DNA of 64,000 nucleotides from Nocardioides alcanivorans (GTDB lineage Bacteria > Actinomycetota > Actinomycetes > Propionibacteriales > Nocardioidaceae): positions 37,254 through 101,253 of the forward strand of contig NZ_JAKGRW010000040.1 of NCBI RefSeq assembly GCF_021555175.1, read 5' to 3'. A program made the translations under genes and the position numbers. Below are positions 37,718-45,775 of the stretch, one piece after another; within the stretch, counting starts at the first letter, position 1, and each line of letters opens with the position of its first letter. The notes under the pieces were generated by a model that ran no database searches, was not told the DNA's origin, and was given only the letters and a program-made list of their open reading frames with translations.

Positions 37718-39247
37718 TTCAACGAGGGTTGGGGCCAGTTCGACGCGGAGGAGGTGACCACCCGCATCCGTGCGCTGGACCCGACCCGGCTCGTCGACGC
37801 GACCTCGGGGTGGCACGACCAGGAGACCGGCGACATGATCAGCCGGCACGTCTACTTCCGTCCCTATCGGCTGAGCTGGCGTGATCGTGACGATCCGCGT
37901 GCGTGTGTGCTCAGCGAATACGGCGGCTACTCCCACCGGGTGACGGGTCACACGTGGAGTGACAAGGAATTCGGTTACCGCCGAATCGCCGATCAGGGAG
38001 TCTTCCAACGCGCCTTCCTCGACCTGCAGCAGCGACAGGTGCGACCGGCCGTCGAAGCGGGGTTGGCCGCATTCGTCTACACCCAGCTCAGCGACGTCGA
38101 GTCGGAGACCAATGGCCTGATCACCTATGACAGAAGGGTTCTGAAGGTGGACGAGCAAGAGGTGCGCCGGTCCAACGAACGGTTGCGGGCGTCGTACGAC
38201 GTGGCGCTGGGGCGCGCCGGGCGACCGATCCCCGTCACGGAGCGTGAGATCACCGCGCCGGTGTCACTCACCCTGCCCTCGGGACACCTCAACCCCGATG
38301 CGGTCGGCTTCACCCGTACGCCGCTGCTCACCACTGACGGCATCGGCCGAGGTCGGGTGGGCAAGGGGCGCAACAAGCGGTGGGAGTACTGGGCGGTGAC
38401 CACCCCGAGTCATGTGGTGGCGGTCGTGGTCTCCGACATCGACTACGCCGGCGTCAACGGGTTGTGGGTGCTCGACCGTGCCTCCGGCACTCCGATCAAC
38501 CTCGACGTGATCACGCCGTTCGGAGCCGGTGTGCACCTGCCGGGCACGTTGGGGCAGGGGCTGACCACGCTCGACAGCAAGGCACTCAAGGTGCAGATCG
38601 AGGAGGTGCCCGGCGGCACCCGGCTCCGGGCCCGTTCGGAGCGGGTCGAGGTCGATGTCGTCGCGCACCGTCCCGAGGGGCACGAGTGCCTCGGTGTCGT
38701 GGTCCCGTGGACCGAGCGGCTCTTCCAATACACGGTCAAGGACGTCGCTCGGCCGGCGTCGGGCAGCATCCGCATCGACGGGGTCGAGCACCGCGTGCCC
38801 GAAGGCGAGTCGTGGGCGACGCTCGACCACGGCCGCGGCCGGTGGCCGCACCGGATGCACTGGAACTGGGGTGCTGGCTCCGGGCGCACCGACGGTCGGG
38901 TGATCGGGGTGCAGGTCGGGGGCAAGTGGACCGACGGCACCGGCTCGGTGGAGAACGCGCTGGTCGTCGACGGCACCCTCCACAAGCTCAGCGAGGAGTT
39001 GGTCTGGGAGTACGACGTCGAGCAGCCGCTGCTGCCGTGGCGGATCACGGGCGAGGGCGTCGACCTGATCTTCACACCCGAGTACGACAAGCACTCGGAG
39101 ACCGACCTCAAGCTGATCTCGTCACGCACCCACCAGTGCTTCGGCACCTGGACCGGGCGGGTGCGGATCGCCACCGCCGACGGCGACGAGTGGATCCCCG
39201 TGGCCGATGTCTTCGGCTGGGCGGAGGATGTCCGCCAACGCTGGTAG
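37697..39247 (+). CDS. chimeric frame: 5'-truncated GH2 glycosidase joined to a DUF2804 protein
   Basis: The ATG at 37697 and six codons lie inside the IS end. Residues about 8-160 are the middle and end of a glycoside hydrolase family 2 TIM barrel: FNEGWGQFD with the acid/base Glu, and VLSEYGGYS with a probable nucleophile Glu. The N-terminal half is missing. From about residue 175 (VTEREITAPVSLTLPSGHLN) the rest is an apparently complete DUF2804 protein (NKRWEYWAVTTPSHVVAVVV; HWNWGAGSG), about 340 residues, function unknown. The two parts are in one frame with no start or stop between. Whether this is a natural fusion or a lost stop is open; the GH2 part should not be functional. Confidence 0.8.
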   Translation: MPIGGSGFNEGWGQFDAEEVTTRIRALDPTRLVDATSGWHDQETGDMISRHVYFRPYRLSWRDRDDPRACVLSEYGGYSHRVTGHTWSDKEFGYRRIADQGVFQRAFLDLQQRQVRPAVEAGLAAFVYTQLSDVESETNGLITYDRRVLKVDEQEVRRSNERLRASYDVALGRAGRPIPVTEREITAPVSLTLPSGHLNPDAVGFTRTPLLTTDGIGRGRVGKGRNKRWEYWAVTTPSHVVAVVVSDIDYAGVNGLWVLDRASGTPINLDVITPFGAGVHLPGTLGQGLTTLDSKALKVQIEEVPGGTRLRARSERVEVDVVAHRPEGHECLGVVVPWTERLFQYTVKDVARPASGSIRIDGVEHRVPEGESWATLDHGRGRWPHRMHWNWGAGSGRTDGRVIGVQVGGKWTDGTGSVENALVVDGTLHKLSEELVWEYDVEQPLLPWRITGEGVDLIFTPEYDKHSETDLKLISSRTHQCFGTWTGRVRIATADGDEWIPVADVFGWAEDVRQRW

Positions 39248-39250
39248 TTG

Positions 39251-39320
39251 CTGGATCGTCCCTAACAGATTTGTAGAATTTGTGATCATAGATTCTACAA
39301 ATCTGTTAGGGACGATCCAG
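39251..39320. repeat. repeated perfect hairpin, copy B
   Basis: Perfect 29-base arms (beginning CTGGATCGTCCCTAAC) enclose a 12-base spacer. The inner 23 bases of each arm are identical to copy A at 20543-20604; the spacers differ. It begins three bases after the DUF2804 stop and lies before a convergent dehydrogenase gene, the same kind of position as copy A. Confidence 0.9.
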
Positions 39321-39369
39321 CGGGCCAGGAGACCCACCACGTGGGGGTGGGGTGCGGGTGGGGTGCGGG

Positions 39370-40475
39370 TCATTCGAAGCGGATCACCACGCGGCCGGCC
39401 CCGGCGTCGCGCATCTGGTCGAACCCCTCATTGACCCGGTCGAGGGGAGGACGGTCGACACCAGGGAGCCCAGGTCGATGCGTCCCTGCAGAGCCAGCTC
39501 GGCCAACATGGGGATGTCCTGGCGGAATCGGTTCGAGCCCATCAGCAGCCCCTGCAGTCCCTTCGCCTGCGTGAGCATGTGCAGCCCGGGCAGGTCCAGC
39601 GTCGCGCCCGCGGCGGGCACCCCGATGAGGTACGCCGTACGACCGGCCCGGAGCATGCCCACGGCCTGGTTGACGGTGGCGGAGATGCCCACGACGTCGA
39701 AGGCGTGGTCGACGCCACCGGGAAGCAGGTCCCGCACTGCCGCAACGGGGTGGTCGTCATCGACCAGCACGGAATCAGTGGCGCCGAAGGTCGCTGCCAG
39801 CTCGAGCCCTGCCGCTGAACGGTCCACGGCGACGATGCGTTGGGCACCCGCCAGTCTCGCTCCCTGGATGATGTTGAGCCCGACGCCGCCACACCCGATG
39901 ACGGCCACCGTCTCACCGGGGCGGACGCCGGCACCGTTGATCGCAGAGCCGATGCCGGTCATCACGGCGCACCCCAGGAGCGCCGCCTGCTCGAACGGCA
40001 ACTCCTTCGGCACCCGCACCAGCGCGTGGTGATGCACGATCGCCGCACCGGCGAGGCCGCCGAGTCCCGCCACCTGGCCGACCGGCGCGCCGTCACGGCT
40101 CAATCGAGGGCGGGCTCGGTCGGGCCACCCGATCTCGGCCCGTCGTTCGCACAGCCAGCTCCGGCCAGCGCTGCACTCGCGGCAACCGCCGCAGAACATG
40201 GAGAGACAGGCCACCACGTGGTCGCCCACCACGAGGTCGCCGACGGCGGAGCCGACTTCTTCGACCACGCCGGCGAGTTCGTGCCCGGGGACCGTGGGCA
40301 GCGAGGTGGGGAGGTCGCCCTCGAGCATGTGCAGGTCGCTGTGGCACAACCCGCAGGCGACGACGCGAACCCGGACCTCGTCAGGCTCCAACTCGGAGTC
40401 GAGATCGAGTACGCCGACCGTCAGCGCACCGGGTGCCTCAGAGAGCACAGCCGCGGGGACTCGCAGGCCGCTCAT
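39370..40475 (-). CDS. zinc-dependent alcohol dehydrogenase (one frameshift)
   Basis: A 368-residue medium-chain dehydrogenase. The catalytic-zinc motif CGLCHSDLHMLEGD, structural-zinc cysteines CGGCRECSAGRSWLC and the dinucleotide fold IGCGGVGLNIIQGARLAG are clear. The frame breaks at 39444-39447 (CCCC on the coding strand). One added base gives LDRVNEGFDQMRDAGAGRVV and a stop at 39370, the normal end. It follows an aldehyde dehydrogenase gene with an ATGA overlap, so the pair oxidises an alcohol to an acid; the substrate is unknown. Confidence 0.92.
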
Positions 40476-41908
40476 CGCTGGATCGCCTTGGTCTCGAAGT
40501 ATTCGGCCAACCCGAACCTTCCGCCCTCGCGGCCGACCCCGGAGAGCTTGTAGCCACCGAACGGTGCCTGCAGATTGAATCCGCCACCGTTGATCGCGAC
40601 CTGCCCGGTCCGCAGGCGACGGGCCACCGACATCGCACGCTCCTCGGTGCCCGCCCAGACCGCGCCGGAGAGTCCGTACGGCGTCCCGTTGGCCACTGCC
40701 ACGGCTTCGTCCTCGGAATCCACGGGGATCACGCAGAGCACCGGTCCGAAGATCTCCTCCTGGGCGATCCGCATGTCGGGCGTCACGTCGGTGAAGACGG
40801 TCGGCGACACGTAGTTGCCCCGGTCGGGAAGTTCCGCAGGCCGCTCCGGGCCGCCCGCCAACAAGCGTGCGCCTTCGGCAAGTCCGGATTCGATGTAGCC
40901 GACCACCCGGTCGCGCTGCGCCGCCGAGATCACCGGGCCGACCGTCGTACCCTCCGCCAGCGGGTGGCCCAGCTGGGACGCTGCGAGTACGTCGACCAGC
41001 GCCTCCTCGATCTCGGCCAGCTTCGTGCGCGGCACGACCAGGCGGGTGAGGGCGGCGCACGTCTGCGAGTTGTTGACGAGCCACCCGCGCACGGATTCAG
41101 GCACGGCGACGGCGAGATCGGCATCGTCGAGGATCACGTTGGCGGACTTGCCACCCAGCTCGAGAGCCACGCGCTTCACGCCCGGCGCAGCGAGTTCGCC
41201 GATGCGTTGGCCGACCTTGGTGGAGCCGGTGAAGCTCACGACGTCCACGTCGGGGTGGGTCACCAGTGGTTCGCCGACGTCGGGACCGGTGCCGATCACG
41301 AGGTTGGCGACCCCGGTGGGGAGGCCTGCCTCGACGAGCGCTTCGAAGAAGATGATGGTGCTCAGCGGTGCCAGTTCGGAGGGCTTGGCGACGACCGTGC
41401 AGCCCGCGGCGAGCGCGGGAGCCACCTTCGTGGCGAACTGGTAGAGAGGGTAGTTCCATGCGGTGATCGCGACTGCGACACCGGCCGGCTCGTGGATGAC
41501 CAGTGAGTTGCCCACCTCCTCCTCGAGTCGGAACTGCTCCGCCTGCGCCACCACGTCGCGGATGGCTGCGGCTGGCAGGTGCGCGTGGATCCCGGCAGCG
41601 ACCATCAGCGGTGACCCGATCTCCAGGGCGCAGCACTGCGCGATCTCGGCGGCGCGCTTCTCGAGGAGGTCGGCGGTACGGAGCAGGATGGCCCCGCGCT
41701 CGCCGACGGAGAGTGATGCCCACGCCGGCCAGGCTGCTCGCGCAGCGGCAACCGCTCGCTCGGCGTCGGCCCGACCGGCACCGCTGAAACGCGTCATCTC
41801 GGTACCGTCCGCGGCGCTGGTGAGCACGACGTCGGTGCCGGATGTTCCCTGCTGCCACCGTCCGTCGATCAGGCAGCCCCGGACATCGTCCATCACGTTC
41901 CCGCTCAT
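40472..41908 (-). CDS. aldehyde dehydrogenase
   Basis: A 478-residue NAD(P)-dependent aldehyde dehydrogenase. AWNYPLYQFATKVAPALAAG, FTGSTKVGQRIG, the Glu in LELGGKSANVIL and the catalytic Cys in NNSQTCAALTRLVVP are in place, ending with FGGYKLSGVGREGG. ATG 41906-41908 starts the native protein; an upstream extension in frame is unlikely. It is first in a two-gene unit with the alcohol dehydrogenase. Confidence 0.94.
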   Translation of the reverse strand: MSGNVMDDVRGCLIDGRWQQGTSGTDVVLTSAADGTEMTRFSGAGRADAERAVAAARAAWPAWASLSVGERGAILLRTADLLEKRAAEIAQCCALEIGSPLMVAAGIHAHLPAAAIRDVVAQAEQFRLEEEVGNSLVIHEPAGVAVAITAWNYPLYQFATKVAPALAAGCTVVAKPSELAPLSTIIFFEALVEAGLPTGVANLVIGTGPDVGEPLVTHPDVDVVSFTGSTKVGQRIGELAAPGVKRVALELGGKSANVILDDADLAVAVPESVRGWLVNNSQTCAALTRLVVPRTKLAEIEEALVDVLAASQLGHPLAEGTTVGPVISAAQRDRVVGYIESGLAEGARLLAGGPERPAELPDRGNYVSPTVFTDVTPDMRIAQEEIFGPVLCVIPVDSEDEAVAVANGTPYGLSGAVWAGTEERAMSVARRLRTGQVAINGGGFNLQAPFGGYKLSGVGREGGRFGLAEYFETKAIQR

Positions 41909-42005
41909 CTGGATCCCATCACGTCGAGTATGTCGAACAGTCATGGTCCTGAGTGAACGAGTCGGGCACAAGGCGCGGCTGCCGCTGGGAGGGAGTGGTC
42001 GTGGG

Positions 42006-42064
42006 TCTCGACAGGCTCGACCACCGGGGCAGGGCTCGACCACCGGGGCGGGGCTCGACCAACG
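42006..42064. repeat. short tandem/interspersed GGCTCGACCACCGGGGC repeats
   Basis: A GTCTCGACAGGCTCGACCACCG-type motif (split here for length: GTCTCGACAGG then CTCGACCACCG) is followed by two further copies of about 18 bases, GGGCTCGACCACCGGGGC and a shorter GGGCTCGACCAACGG. Similar sequences are common between genes in actinobacterial genomes. It sits between the stop of one dehydrogenase gene and the start region of another. Not a CRISPR array. Confidence 0.7.
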
Positions 42065-42070
42065 GCAGCG

Positions 42071-43234
42071 TCAGCTGCTGAGCACGTGACGCGCCATCAC
42101 CAGACGCTGGATCTGGTTGGTGCCCTCATAGATCTGGGTGATCTTGGCGTCACGCATCATCCGCTCGACGGGGAAGTCCTGGGTGTAGCCGTAGCCGCCG
42201 AGGAGCTGTACGGCGTCGGTGGTCACCTCCATCGCCGCATCGGAGGCGTAGCACTTGGCGGCGGCGCCGAAGAAGCCCAGGTCCTTGTCGTTGCGCTCCG
42301 ACTTGGCCGCGGCCACGTAGACCATCTGGCGGGCGGTCTCGACCTTCATCGCCATGTCGGCCAGCATGAACTGGAGGCCCTGCAGGTCGGCGATGCGCTT
42401 GCCGAAGGCCTGACGCTCCTTGACGTAGCCGGTGGCGAAGTCGAGGGCACCCTGCGCGATGCCGACCGCCTGCGCGCCGATGGTGACGCGGGTGTGGTCG
42501 AGGGTCTGCAGCGCCAGCTGGAGGCCGGTGCCCGGCTCGCCGATGATCCGGTCGCCGGGGATGCGCACGTTGTCGAAGAGGAGCTCGCGGGTCGGGGAGC
42601 CCTTGATGCCCATCTTCTTCTCCTTCTCGCCGAAGGTGAAGCCCTCGTCACTCTTCTCGACGATGAACGCCGAGATGTTGCGGCCGCGCGCACCGTCAGG
42701 ATCGGTCACCGCGAGCACGGTGTAGTAGTCGGAGACGCCGGCGTTGGTGATCCACGACTTCTGCCCACTGAGCACCCAGTCGTCGCCGTCGCGTCGCGCC
42801 CGCGCCTTCATCGATGCGGTGTCGGAGCCCGCGTGCGCCTCGGAGAGGCCGTAGGAGAAGGTGCCCTTGCCCTGCGCGAGCGGCGTCAGGTACTTCTTCT
42901 TCAGCTCCTCGTTGCCGCCCAGGATCAGCGGCATCGAGCCGAGCTTGTTGACCGCGGGGATCAGTGACGACGAGGCGCAGACACGAGCAACCTCCTCGAT
43001 GACGATGCAGGTGGCGAGTGCGTCGGCGCCTGCGCCGCCGTACTCCTCGGCCACGTGTGGGGCAAAGAAGTCGGTCTGCACCAGGGCGTCGTGCGCCTCC
43101 TGGGGATAGCGCGCCTGGTCGTCGACCTCGGCGGCGTACGGCGCGATGCGGTCCTCGGCGATGTTGCGGATCGCGGCGCGCAGCTCGTCGTGGTCCTCGG
43201 AGACCTGGTAGAGGTCGAAGTCAGGGTTGCTCAT
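42071..43234 (-). CDS. acyl-CoA dehydrogenase
   Basis: A 387-residue flavin acyl-CoA dehydrogenase. YGLSEAHAGSDTASMKARA, QKSWITNAG, KMGIKGSPTRELLFDNVRIP, ERQAFGKRIADLQGLQFMLADM and the C-terminal YTQDFPVERMMRDAKITQIYEGTNQ (split: YTQDFPVERMMRD, ITQIYEGTNQ), whose Glu is the usual catalytic base, are all present. It resembles short- or branched-chain enzymes. It lies 27 bases after a hydroxyacyl-CoA dehydrogenase gene, forming a beta-oxidation unit facing a TetR regulator. Confidence 0.95.
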   Translation of the reverse strand: MSNPDFDLYQVSEDHDELRAAIRNIAEDRIAPYAAEVDDQARYPQEAHDALVQTDFFAPHVAEEYGGAGADALATCIVIEEVARVCASSSLIPAVNKLGSMPLILGGNEELKKKYLTPLAQGKGTFSYGLSEAHAGSDTASMKARARRDGDDWVLSGQKSWITNAGVSDYYTVLAVTDPDGARGRNISAFIVEKSDEGFTFGEKEKKMGIKGSPTRELLFDNVRIPGDRIIGEPGTGLQLALQTLDHTRVTIGAQAVGIAQGALDFATGYVKERQAFGKRIADLQGLQFMLADMAMKVETARQMVYVAAAKSERNDKDLGFFGAAAKCYASDAAMEVTTDAVQLLGGYGYTQDFPVERMMRDAKITQIYEGTNQIQRLVMARHVLSS

Positions 43235-43261
43235 CGATGCTCCTTCGGCGGGCGAGCGGGG

Positions 43262-44104
43262 TCAGTAGGTGTAGAAGCCGCGGCCGGTCTTGCGGCCGAG
43301 GAGGCCGGCGTCGACCATGCGGTTGAGCAGCGGGGGAGCGGCGTAGAGCGGCTCCTTGAACTCTTCGTAGAGCGACTCGGCGACGGCCTTGGTGGTGTCG
43401 AGACCGATGAGATCGGCGAGCGCCAGCGGGCCCTGCGGGTGGGCGGCACCGAGCACGAGGCCCTGGTCGATGTCCTCCGCGGTGGCGAAACCCGATTCGA
43501 GCATGCGGATGGCGGAGAGCACGAAGGGGATCAGCAGCGCGTTGACGACGAAGCCGGCGCGGTCCTGGCAGTCGATCGCGGTCTTGCCGAGGGTGCCCTC
43601 GACGAACCTGCGCGAGCGTTCGGTGGTCTCCTCGGCGGTCAGCAGGCTGGGGACCAGCTCGACCAGCTTCAGCACCGGCACGGGGTTGAAGAAGTGGATG
43701 CCGAGCACGTTCTGCGGACGCGAGGTGACCACGCCGAGCTTCATGATCGGGATCGAGGAGGTGTTGGAGGCGAGGATCGCATCGGGGTTGGTGACGATCT
43801 TGTCGAGCTGGCGGAAGAGTGCCGTCTTGGCGTCCTCGTCCTCGACGATCGCCTCGATGACCAGGTCGCGGTCGGCAAGCCCCTCCAGGCTGTCGATGAC
43901 CCGGATCCGCGCCATCACATCGGCTGCACTGTCGATCTTGCCGCGCTGCTCGGCGCGGTCGAGTGACTTCTGCAACCGGGCGCTGCCGGCGCTCGCCGCC
44001 TCCGGGCTCGACTCGGCGACGACCACGTCGAGACCGGCGCGAGCGCTGACCTCGGCGATGCCGGCTCCCATGAGTCCACAACCCACGACACCGATCTTCT
44101 GCAT
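43262..44104 (-). CDS. 3-hydroxybutyryl-CoA dehydrogenase
   Basis: A 280-residue NAD-dependent enzyme that oxidises 3-hydroxyacyl-CoA. The Rossmann motif GVVGCGLMGAGIAEV is at the N-terminus; ASNTSSIPI, the catalytic His in GIHFFNPVPVLKLVELV, and RAGFVVNALLIPF follow. It could serve butyrate, amino-acid or polyhydroxybutyrate metabolism. It is the first gene of the leftward operon and has a dyad operator immediately upstream. Confidence 0.95.
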   Translation of the reverse strand: MQKIGVVGCGLMGAGIAEVSARAGLDVVVAESSPEAASAGSARLQKSLDRAEQRGKIDSAADVMARIRVIDSLEGLADRDLVIEAIVEDEDAKTALFRQLDKIVTNPDAILASNTSSIPIMKLGVVTSRPQNVLGIHFFNPVPVLKLVELVPSLLTAEETTERSRRFVEGTLGKTAIDCQDRAGFVVNALLIPFVLSAIRMLESGFATAEDIDQGLVLGAAHPQGPLALADLIGLDTTKAVAESLYEEFKEPLYAAPPLLNRMVDAGLLGRKTGRGFYTY

Positions 44105-44125
44105 CTCTACCTCCCAGAGAATTGT

Positions 44126-44163
44126 GTGATACTCAGTACCGTACTACTGGGACTGGGTATCAC
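44126..44163. promoter_or_regulatory. dyad operator between hydroxyacyl-CoA dehydrogenase and TetR genes
   Basis: GTGATAC (44126-44132) and GTATCAC (44157-44163) are perfect inverted arms around an inner imperfect dyad centred on CAGTACCGTACT. The site fills the space between divergent genes, the classical place for a TetR-family repressor to control itself and the catabolic operon. Confidence 0.6.
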
Positions 44164-44186
44164 CAAAGTCGTGCGGAGGAGTGCCG

Positions 44187-44853
44187 ATGAGTGCCAATGA
44201 CACCCGTGAGCGGACCGTCGCGGCGGCGTACGAGCTCTTCGAGGAGCGGGGTACGACGGCACGTCCGTCGACGACATCGCCGAACGGGCCGGCATCGGTC
44301 GGAGCACGTTCTTCCGCATGTTCGGCTCCAAGGAAGACGTCATCTTCCCCAAGCACGACGCGCTGCTCGGCCGGGTCGAGGCTCGCCTGGCGGGGGCGGT
44401 GACCCATGAGACCCGTTACGTGGCGGTCGCCGAGGCGGCGCGGCTGGTGCTGCTGCACTACCTGCAGGAGGGGAGGTGGCGCGGGCTCGGTATCGGCTGA
44501 CCAGGTCGGTGCCGGTGTTGCGGGCCCGTGAGATTGCCGGTGGCCAGCAGTACCAGCGCCTCTTTCGCACTTGGATCCACCGTTGGTACGAGGGTGCCCC
44601 CGAGGCTGCGCTGCGGGCCGAGATCATGGCCGCCGCCGTCGTCACCGCGCACAACCATGTGTTGCGAGGTTGGCTGCGTGGGCTGACGGAGGATCCGATG
44701 CCGGGCTTCGACCGGGCGATGGTCGAGGTGACCGGGCTGTTCGCGCGCGAGAGCGGCGGCGACGTGGGCACGACCGTCGTGGTGCTGCGGACCCCGAACC
44801 GGATCGAGTCGGTGCTGCCCGCACTCCGCGCTGCGCTCGTCGCGGAGGAGTGA
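44187..44853 (+). CDS. TetR-family regulator (two frameshifts)
   Basis: A helix-turn-helix repressor likely to sense an acyl-CoA-type ligand. The N-terminal DNA-binding domain is split: TRERTVAAAYELFEERG, then, after adding one G at 44248-44251, YDGTSVDDIAERAGIGRSTF and FRMFGSKEDVIFPKH. A second missing G at 44470-44473 separates LHYLQEG from the ligand-binding half (VARARYRLTRSVPVLRAREI). Repaired length is 222 residues. It is divergent from the hydroxyacyl-CoA dehydrogenase operon, with the dyad 44126-44163 between. Confidence 0.9.
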
Positions 44854-44873
44854 TCAACTCGGGCGGTGCCGGC

Positions 44874-45701
44874 TCAGCGACTGCCCCCGAGCATCGACAC
44901 GGCCAGTCGGGAGAACTCCCGGGCGATGTCGTCGGCCGACAGTGACCCATCCGCGCGGAACCACTGCGGCAAGCTGGTGCACATCGTCGAGACGGCGCGG
45001 AGTGCCGGTAGCGGGTCGTCGACGGTGAAACTGCCGTCGTCGATGGCAGCCAGCGCCTGCTCGTCGATCAGGTGTTGGAGGGCATTGCGTTCCTTGCGGA
45101 CCCGGGTGAGGTGGGGCTCCTCGAAGCTGCGCATCTCGCTGGCGCCGATGAAGGCCAGGTCGGGACGGTGCGCGTGGAACAGCGCCAGGGCCTCGACCAT
45201 CAGCGCGAACCGTTCGGCGGGGGAGCTGCCCTCCTCACGAGCCGCGGCGACCCGCTCGTGCAACTCCGTCATCGTCAGATCCAGTGCGGCGACGAGCAGA
45301 TCCTGCTTGTGCGGGTAGTGGTGATAGACCCCCGCGACGCTCAACCCCGCCTCCTGTGCGATCTCGCGCATGGTGGTGGCGGCGTACCCGCGGCGTACGA
45401 CGAGGCGTACTGCGGCAGCGAGCACCGGGTCGAGGTCGAGCGGCTCGAAGTGGCGCCAGTCGGTCCTCGAGGTCGGTTCGGCTCGCGCCGGTTCGCGGAG
45501 GGTGGCAGCCGTCGTGCCCAGGGCCTCGGCCAGGGCGGCGAGGCGTTCGTCGGAGAGGGAGGTCTTCGCGGTCTCGATCCCGCTGAGCGTTCCGGCACTG
45601 ATGCCTGCCTTGGCTGCGAGCGCACGCAAGGTGGTGCCACGGGCCTGCCGGGCGGCCCGCACTGCTGCCGCCAGTGCGGGATCGCCGGCCCGGTCAGTCA
45701 C
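44874..45701 (-). CDS. regulator with fused XRE and TetR DNA-binding domains
   Basis: A 275-residue protein with two different helix-turn-helix domains. Residues about 10-65 are XRE-like (LRALAAKAGISAGTLSGIET), and about 90-140 are TetR-like (GYAATTMREIAQEAGLSVAG, then VYHHYPHKQDLLVAALD), followed by a TetR C-terminal domain. Dual-domain regulators of this kind occur in Actinobacteria next to fatty-acid genes. GTG 45699-45701 is chosen; a GTG ten codons upstream is in frame. It faces a phosphotransferase/acyl-CoA dehydrogenase operon. Confidence 0.88.
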   Translation of the reverse strand: MTDRAGDPALAAAVRAARQARGTTLRALAAKAGISAGTLSGIETAKTSLSDERLAALAEALGTTAATLREPARAEPTSRTDWRHFEPLDLDPVLAAAVRLVVRRGYAATTMREIAQEAGLSVAGVYHHYPHKQDLLVAALDLTMTELHERVAAAREEGSSPAERFALMVEALALFHAHRPDLAFIGASEMRSFEEPHLTRVRKERNALQHLIDEQALAAIDDGSFTVDDPLPALRAVSTMCTSLPQWFRADGSLSADDIAREFSRLAVSMLGGSR

Positions 45702-45723
45702 GGACGTGCCTCTTGTGCATGAA

Positions 45724-45749
45724 CTGAACAATACCGTACGCTCGTTCAG
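45724..45749. promoter_or_regulatory. dyad operator between XRE-TetR regulator and its target operon
   Basis: CTGAAC (45724-45729) and GTTCAG (45744-45749) form an inverted repeat with a 14-base centre containing TACCGTACG, and a further CTGAAC lies at 45756-45761. This occupies the intergenic space of the divergent pair and is the likely binding site of the fused regulator. Confidence 0.55.
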
Positions 45750-45775
45750 AATTCACTGAACACGCAGGAGGACGG

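Noticed and set aside
42006..42064. Three spaced copies of an 18-base unit considered as a CRISPR array
   Set aside because: The copies are nearly contiguous, with no unique spacers and no cas genes.
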